From Albifimbria verrucaria (taxonomy: Eukaryota; Ascomycota; Sordariomycetes; Hypocreales; Stachybotryaceae), in contig JAHREC010000009.1 in the NCBI GenBank assembly GCA_020081605.1, positions 4,340,001 to 4,404,000 on the forward strand: DNA of 64,000 bases. The letters run 5' to 3'. Positions 59,884-64,000 of this stretch are shown here, piece by piece. The notes under the pieces are model-generated. The model made no database searches. It saw only the letters and a list, made by a program, of their open reading frames with translations, and was not told the origin of the DNA. How positions within the stretch are numbered: position 1 is the stretch's first letter; every line of letters begins with the position of its first letter. The position numbers and the translations under genes are program-made.

Positions 59884-60741
59884 GTTTGCTATGTGACGGA
59901 AGGTATCGATGTAGTAGTCCGTCGAGGTTGAGGGTTGCCAGGTGTTGTTTACTGGCTACGATGGAGTCTCCGTCGAGCCTGAGTATGATCGGTGCCGTTT
60001 GTAACCAGGCAGAAGGATTGCTTTATATCAGAGCAAACTGAAGGGAACCAAAAGGACAAGCGCAGGCCTGTCGCGGCAAATACGAGAGTATGGACTCGCG
60101 ACGATGCGTAAAATTTTAGCGTGAGAAATAGGAGGGAGCCTTTAAAGGAAGAGGTGAGAGGAAAATGAGACGAAAACAAATTGACAGTTGAGATGGGACA
60201 AAGTGAGGTGAGGTAAGGTGAGTTGAGTAAAAGCAAAGGGAAGGAGGGAGGGAGGGAGCTGGCAGCTGCCTGCCTGGTGTCCGGTGGGAGAGCGTGTTTG
60301 TCCTGTCCTGTCCAGTCCTTTCCCCTTCTGCCCTGTGCTTTCCTGTCACAGCGCGAACCGCGTTTCTGCCCATAGTATTGCAGCAATGTAATTTAGGCAC
60401 CTGGCCTCGCCTGGCCTTTCTTAACCCAACCCCTGGAATTCACATCAGTCATAGCCATAACATCATTTCCCCATAGAAATCATATCCAATTCACTCTTTC
60501 TTTCTATTTCTATTCCTTACTTGGTATCTTGGAGAGGAAAATATGTTTTCCTCACCATTTTTTTCTCGTCTTGTTTTTTTTCTGGTGCTGTCATTCACAG
60601 AGCAACACTAGCTGATTTACTGAACCACCCCTAAATTATTACGCGTGCTGTTGGCCCAGCCCCAGACCCAGCCTTGTGTGACACCATCACCTGTGAATTT
60701 CATGTCCTTTGCTATAAAACGTCCTGCTATATCATACATCC
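59884..60741. other. intergenic
   Basis: 0.86 kb between the PARP-finger start and the kinase 3' end. It holds GGAGGGAGGGAGGGAG near 60243 and several TCCTGTCCTGTCC-type repeats near 60300, both short low-complexity tracts. No gene recognised. Confidence 0.5.
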
Positions 60742-63700
60742 TTAAAAGAACGGACACCACCCAATGTACATGGCTGTCAGATTTCTCGGGTCAACCGCTT
60801 GCTTGATCAGCTCGTCCACTTGTCCTTCCACCCCCAACGGAATATTCTCGTTTGGTGGCAGACCCTTCACCTTCCTCTTGATACTGTCCACCACATTCTG
60901 CGGTTGCAGTTTCACCACCACGTCCCCGCGTTTCATCGATCGTTTTTCTTTTGCAGGTCCAGTGTCGGATCGTAGATGAATGCCTCCAAAATTGTCATCA
61001 ATGTTTCTTCCTGTTGTCGGAGGATGCTCAGTGTTAGCTCGCATGATTTTCTGAATGGGCCTTCGTATCCGTAAATCCCCATCGCTGCCACCATGTTGTG
61101 CGTCAGCCGGAACGGCACCTTTTCCGGCATCGCAAACGTCAGTCCCTTGTCAAAGAGACAGTTGAAATCGACGTGGAAGATTCCGCCGCTGCCCTCCTCC
61201 AGGTTGACGTTTTCACCGTGCCGGTCACCCAAGCCCAGAATGGTGCCAACCATCGACATCACTGCACATGACCGCGTGTACTTCAGTCGTGCACTGAACC
61301 ATGCCGACGGATTCGGGAATTGCTGCACAAACCAGATCTGCAGCATTGGAGGAAACCGCCCCAGTACGTCGTCTGTGAATATCCTCGTCTTGCTCTCAGA
61401 TGTTGCTGCATCTTCCATGAGCCGTTTCAAGGCCATGTAATCGGGGTATATTTTTCGTGATGAGTACAGATTCAACAATATGTCTCTCATCGTCCTAATA
61501 CCTGGCACCCATTCGATGATACCGCATTCTTCGTTCAATGGAACCACGGCATACGTCCGTATATAAAGCTGTCTGCGACTGCTTTCTGCATCTCTCTTTA
61601 GAGAACGGTTGATCATCCCGTTGAATTCCATGAGGCGCTGGTCTGTCCGAAGATCATCCTTGGGCTTGATAAGTAGCATGTACGACTTTCCGTCGCTGCC
61701 TCTCGCAGTTAGCCTTCTCGGTTTTGCGAGTGAGCTCAACACGAGCACATCGTCCAAGAAGCACTCAATCGTTACAACATCTCGTGCAAATGCCTGATGT
61801 GTCTTGGTCATTTCTGAAAGTGTTGGCAATGTTGTTGTCAGGAGCTTTCCACGGGTACTGCCAGTCCGCATGGTGTACATTTGTGGTTGAACCGAAGGTC
61901 ACGACTAAGACTGGCGTGGACGGTTTTATTCCCGTGGAAATCTCCGTTCTGACATGCCAGTAGGAGCTGCTCAGCCAGCTTCTCGCCACTCTTGAGAAGG
62001 GACTTCAAATCGGACGTAGACCTATCCGACGTTTTCGACGCACTTCTGAGTGCAGTCAGAATTCGTGTGCCTCGAGCTTTGCGTTCCGACACCTGCTTCG
62101 ATGTCATGACTCCAATCAAGCTCCACAATGCTTGTCTGGGATGCGACTCAACAACCTTGACAATGATACGCATCAATCGTAGGAAAAGGTCCTCGTTAGG
62201 ATGTGCTATACGCGCCACAACTTGAGGCAATGCTGTATAAAACACATATGCTGGTAAACGATGAATATACTTGTCTAAGAATGTATGTAAAAGCTTGAGC
62301 TGCTCAACACGTCTCTTGTACAGCTCCCGAGAGAGCGAGGCTTTGCCCTCTGGAGCTTTGTCAACTTGCGCGCCAAGGTCAAGCCTATAAAGTCAGGACA
62401 CGCGGCAGTGTTTGATAGATATACTTCGTTCCGCAATGCAGGGACCGAACATAATTCTCGATGACGAGTCTCGCCCCTTCACCGGTTAAATAAGCGTCAC
62501 TCTGGTCATCAGGCTTGAGTGGTTTTTCTGCTTCAAGGATTTTCTTGTAGAGTCGTCCTAGGTAGTAATGACCTTTCTCCCATGCAGGGAATGTCTTAGG
62601 TGCCTGTTGATACTTTTCTCGTAATGCGCTGGCGTGTGTCTGGCCAGCTGCATCCAGCCATTTCGCCAGGAGTAGCTGAGCACGTGCCGTAAGTAGTTTC
62701 TGTTGATTATCCAATTTGGCAGACCCTACACTGGCTGATGCTCCTCCGGTCTGTGTCATGAACTTGTTTCGCTCAATGGCACCCTGAAGCATCTGTATGG
62801 CTTTTCGATGATGATTGTCTCTCCATAGGAGTTTTGCATTCTCAATAGAGGCAGCATCGTCGCCGAGACGAGAAGCATGAAGCACGGCACTGAAAGACTG
62901 GTGTAAAAGTTGGACTTTCGGGCAAGTCGCGCACTTGAGAGCCATAAGCTCGACACATCAAGGTCGGCAAAGTTGGGTCTGTGCATGTTAGTCATATATT
63001 TTGAGTGAGCTCCGTTGGGAATATGCATACCTGGTGAGCTCCATAACTGCTCTTTGAATTCCCAATAAGTATTGCTTATCGTTGAAGTAGGCGCCAATAA
63101 CTTCCAGTCTTCCTTCCAGCAAAGTCTTTGTTATCCTGCGCTCTTGCTCCTTTCCTGATTTAGCCCTGATGATGAATTCCAGGTCAGTTAAGACATGGCA
63201 CTTCAGGAGAACATCATGAGCAGCTTGTAGTGACACCGTAGTGGACGGTGTCATTAGGTTAGCGACTTTAGTTCGCATGTCTTGTAACATATTGTTGATA
63301 GCAGCTGGGCTGGCAGATTGATGAATCAGGCCTAGAAGAATGGCAAGGGAGATATTGAAATCATCCAGATCGTTGCCTTGGAAGCGGTTCGTGAATTTGA
63401 GAAGGCTTTCCCACCTGCCGGTTACCCAGGCTGCTTCTACAGCAAATGGCATGATCTTATTGTCTCCAGAAGTATCACTCCTCATACCCTCAACATGGTT
63501 GAGCAAAACATCTGTCACCATTAGCCAAAGTAAGCCACAGGGAGGGATTTAGAAACATACCGTGCTGCCCGGCTTGTTTGAGACAATTGAGCAAATCAAC
63601 CTGAACGTCCAGATTGTCCGGGTTCTCTGCAAGCTGCATCTCATACCAAGTTTGCGCTGCAGTCCATCGTCCCGCCTTTTTGTGGCTCAAAATCTGTTGA

Positions 63701-64000
63701 TTGATATCAAAGGTATGTAGGTGAGCGGATATTCCATCCAAGCCATCAGGTTCATCGATATTGGCATAAATATCTTGGAGTCGTTCGAGAAGTTTCAGCC
63801 GATCGCCCGGCTCATGTTTTTGCTGTTCCGCTTTTTGAGCGTGCTGTTCTAGATGGAAAAGAGCACGTGCATATTCGTTGCAGTCGATCGCTCTTTGGGC
63901 TATAAGTTCAGCAGGAATGTCATCCAGGATGGTTTGGACGGTCGACACCATTGCTTTGTCCGCTGCGGAAAGCTGACCGGCTGATCGTTTGGCATGGATC
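60742..64000 (-). CDS. uvsB: ATR/Mec1/UVSB-type checkpoint kinase, 3' part, runs off the right edge
   Basis: PI3-kinase-like protein kinase of the DNA-damage and replication checkpoint. Only the C-terminal third lies in the window. Helical FAT repeats (about 64000-62400; for example WDAAGQ-type TPR helices around KGHYYLGRLYKKILEAE) lead to the kinase domain at about 61800-60960. Visible there are the catalytic loop GLGDRHGENV and the metal-binding HVDFNCLFDKG, preceded by IIEWVPGIRTMRDIL. The FATC domain at the end reads VEGQVDELIKQAVDPRNLTA then MYIGWCPFF. Frame breaks: T5 60943-60947 and GG 61841-61842 lack one base. Near 62386 there is one extra A (LTLWLDLGAQVDK). Around 62905 one base is missing. 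At least one intron is present near 63515-63560. ATR rather than ATM or TOR is chosen from the FATC and catalytic-loop context. Confidence 0.93.

Overview
The window is nuclear DNA of a filamentous ascomycete, most likely a sordariomycete. The reasons are genes on both strands, many short introns (about 50-60 bp with GTAAGT/GTATGT donors and CTAAC branch sites), no operons, single dispersed tRNA genes, and typical fungal proteins (Zn2Cys6 regulator, RTA1 transporter, class II myosin with a long coiled-coil tail, Rom2-type RhoGEF, UVSB/Mec1 kinase). I cannot fix genus or order from sequence alone.

Layout. 0.3-2.5 kb: a small hydrophilic fungal protein (-) and an Fmp46/DUF1687 mitochondrial redox-like protein (+). 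3.5-8.7 kb: a large unrecognised protein with a CxCxxC motif and an RRM-like segment. 9.2-11.1 kb: a divergent mitochondrial pair, complex I subunit NDUFA2/B8 (-) and mitochondrial pyruvate carrier MPC2-type (+), sharing a 0.6 kb promoter with three TACGTA palindromes. 11.9-17.1 kb: Rho1 exchange factor (-). 17.1-20.6 kb: mostly gene-free. 20.6-25.5 kb: Cu/Zn superoxide dismutase and Tudor-SN nuclease (+). 27.3-30.4 kb: transaldolase (+), tRNA-Glu(CTC) (+), a membrane-anchored PPP-like phosphoesterase (-). 31.6-40.7 kb is a more accessory-looking block: a truncated topoisomerase II fragment (-), PET191 (-), a TGL1-like steryl ester/acid lipase (+), a divergent complex I PSST subunit (-), and a regulator with two C2H2 fingers plus a Zn2Cys6 domain (+). 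42.5-43.6 kb: RTA1 family (+). 44.4-48.1 kb: Red5/ZFC3H1-like CCCH protein (-). 48.8-56.1 kb: myosin II heavy chain (+). 57.0 kb: intron-containing tRNA-Pro(AGG) (-). 57.6-59.9 kb: a small fungal protein and a PARP-type zinc-finger protein (-). 60.7 kb to the right edge: the 3' half of the ATR/Mec1/UVSB checkpoint kinase (-).

A dominant property of the window is technical. Nearly every conserved gene is broken by one or more single-base frameshifts, and almost all are repaired by adding one base to a short homopolymer, usually C or G. I located about 30 such sites. The same pattern in essential genes (SOD1, TAL1, NDUFA2, MPC2, myosin II, UVSB) shows these are sequencing or assembly errors and not pseudogenes. 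CDS coordinates below therefore span the whole gene and the text states where the frame breaks.

Five proteins in the first 38 kb belong to mitochondrial respiration or its assembly (Fmp46, NDUFA2, MPC2, PET191, PSST). I see no new multi-gene defence or biosynthetic system. The most unusual biology is the isolated topoisomerase II C-gate fragment, the divergent PSST subunit near a regulator, and the palindromic bidirectional promoter.
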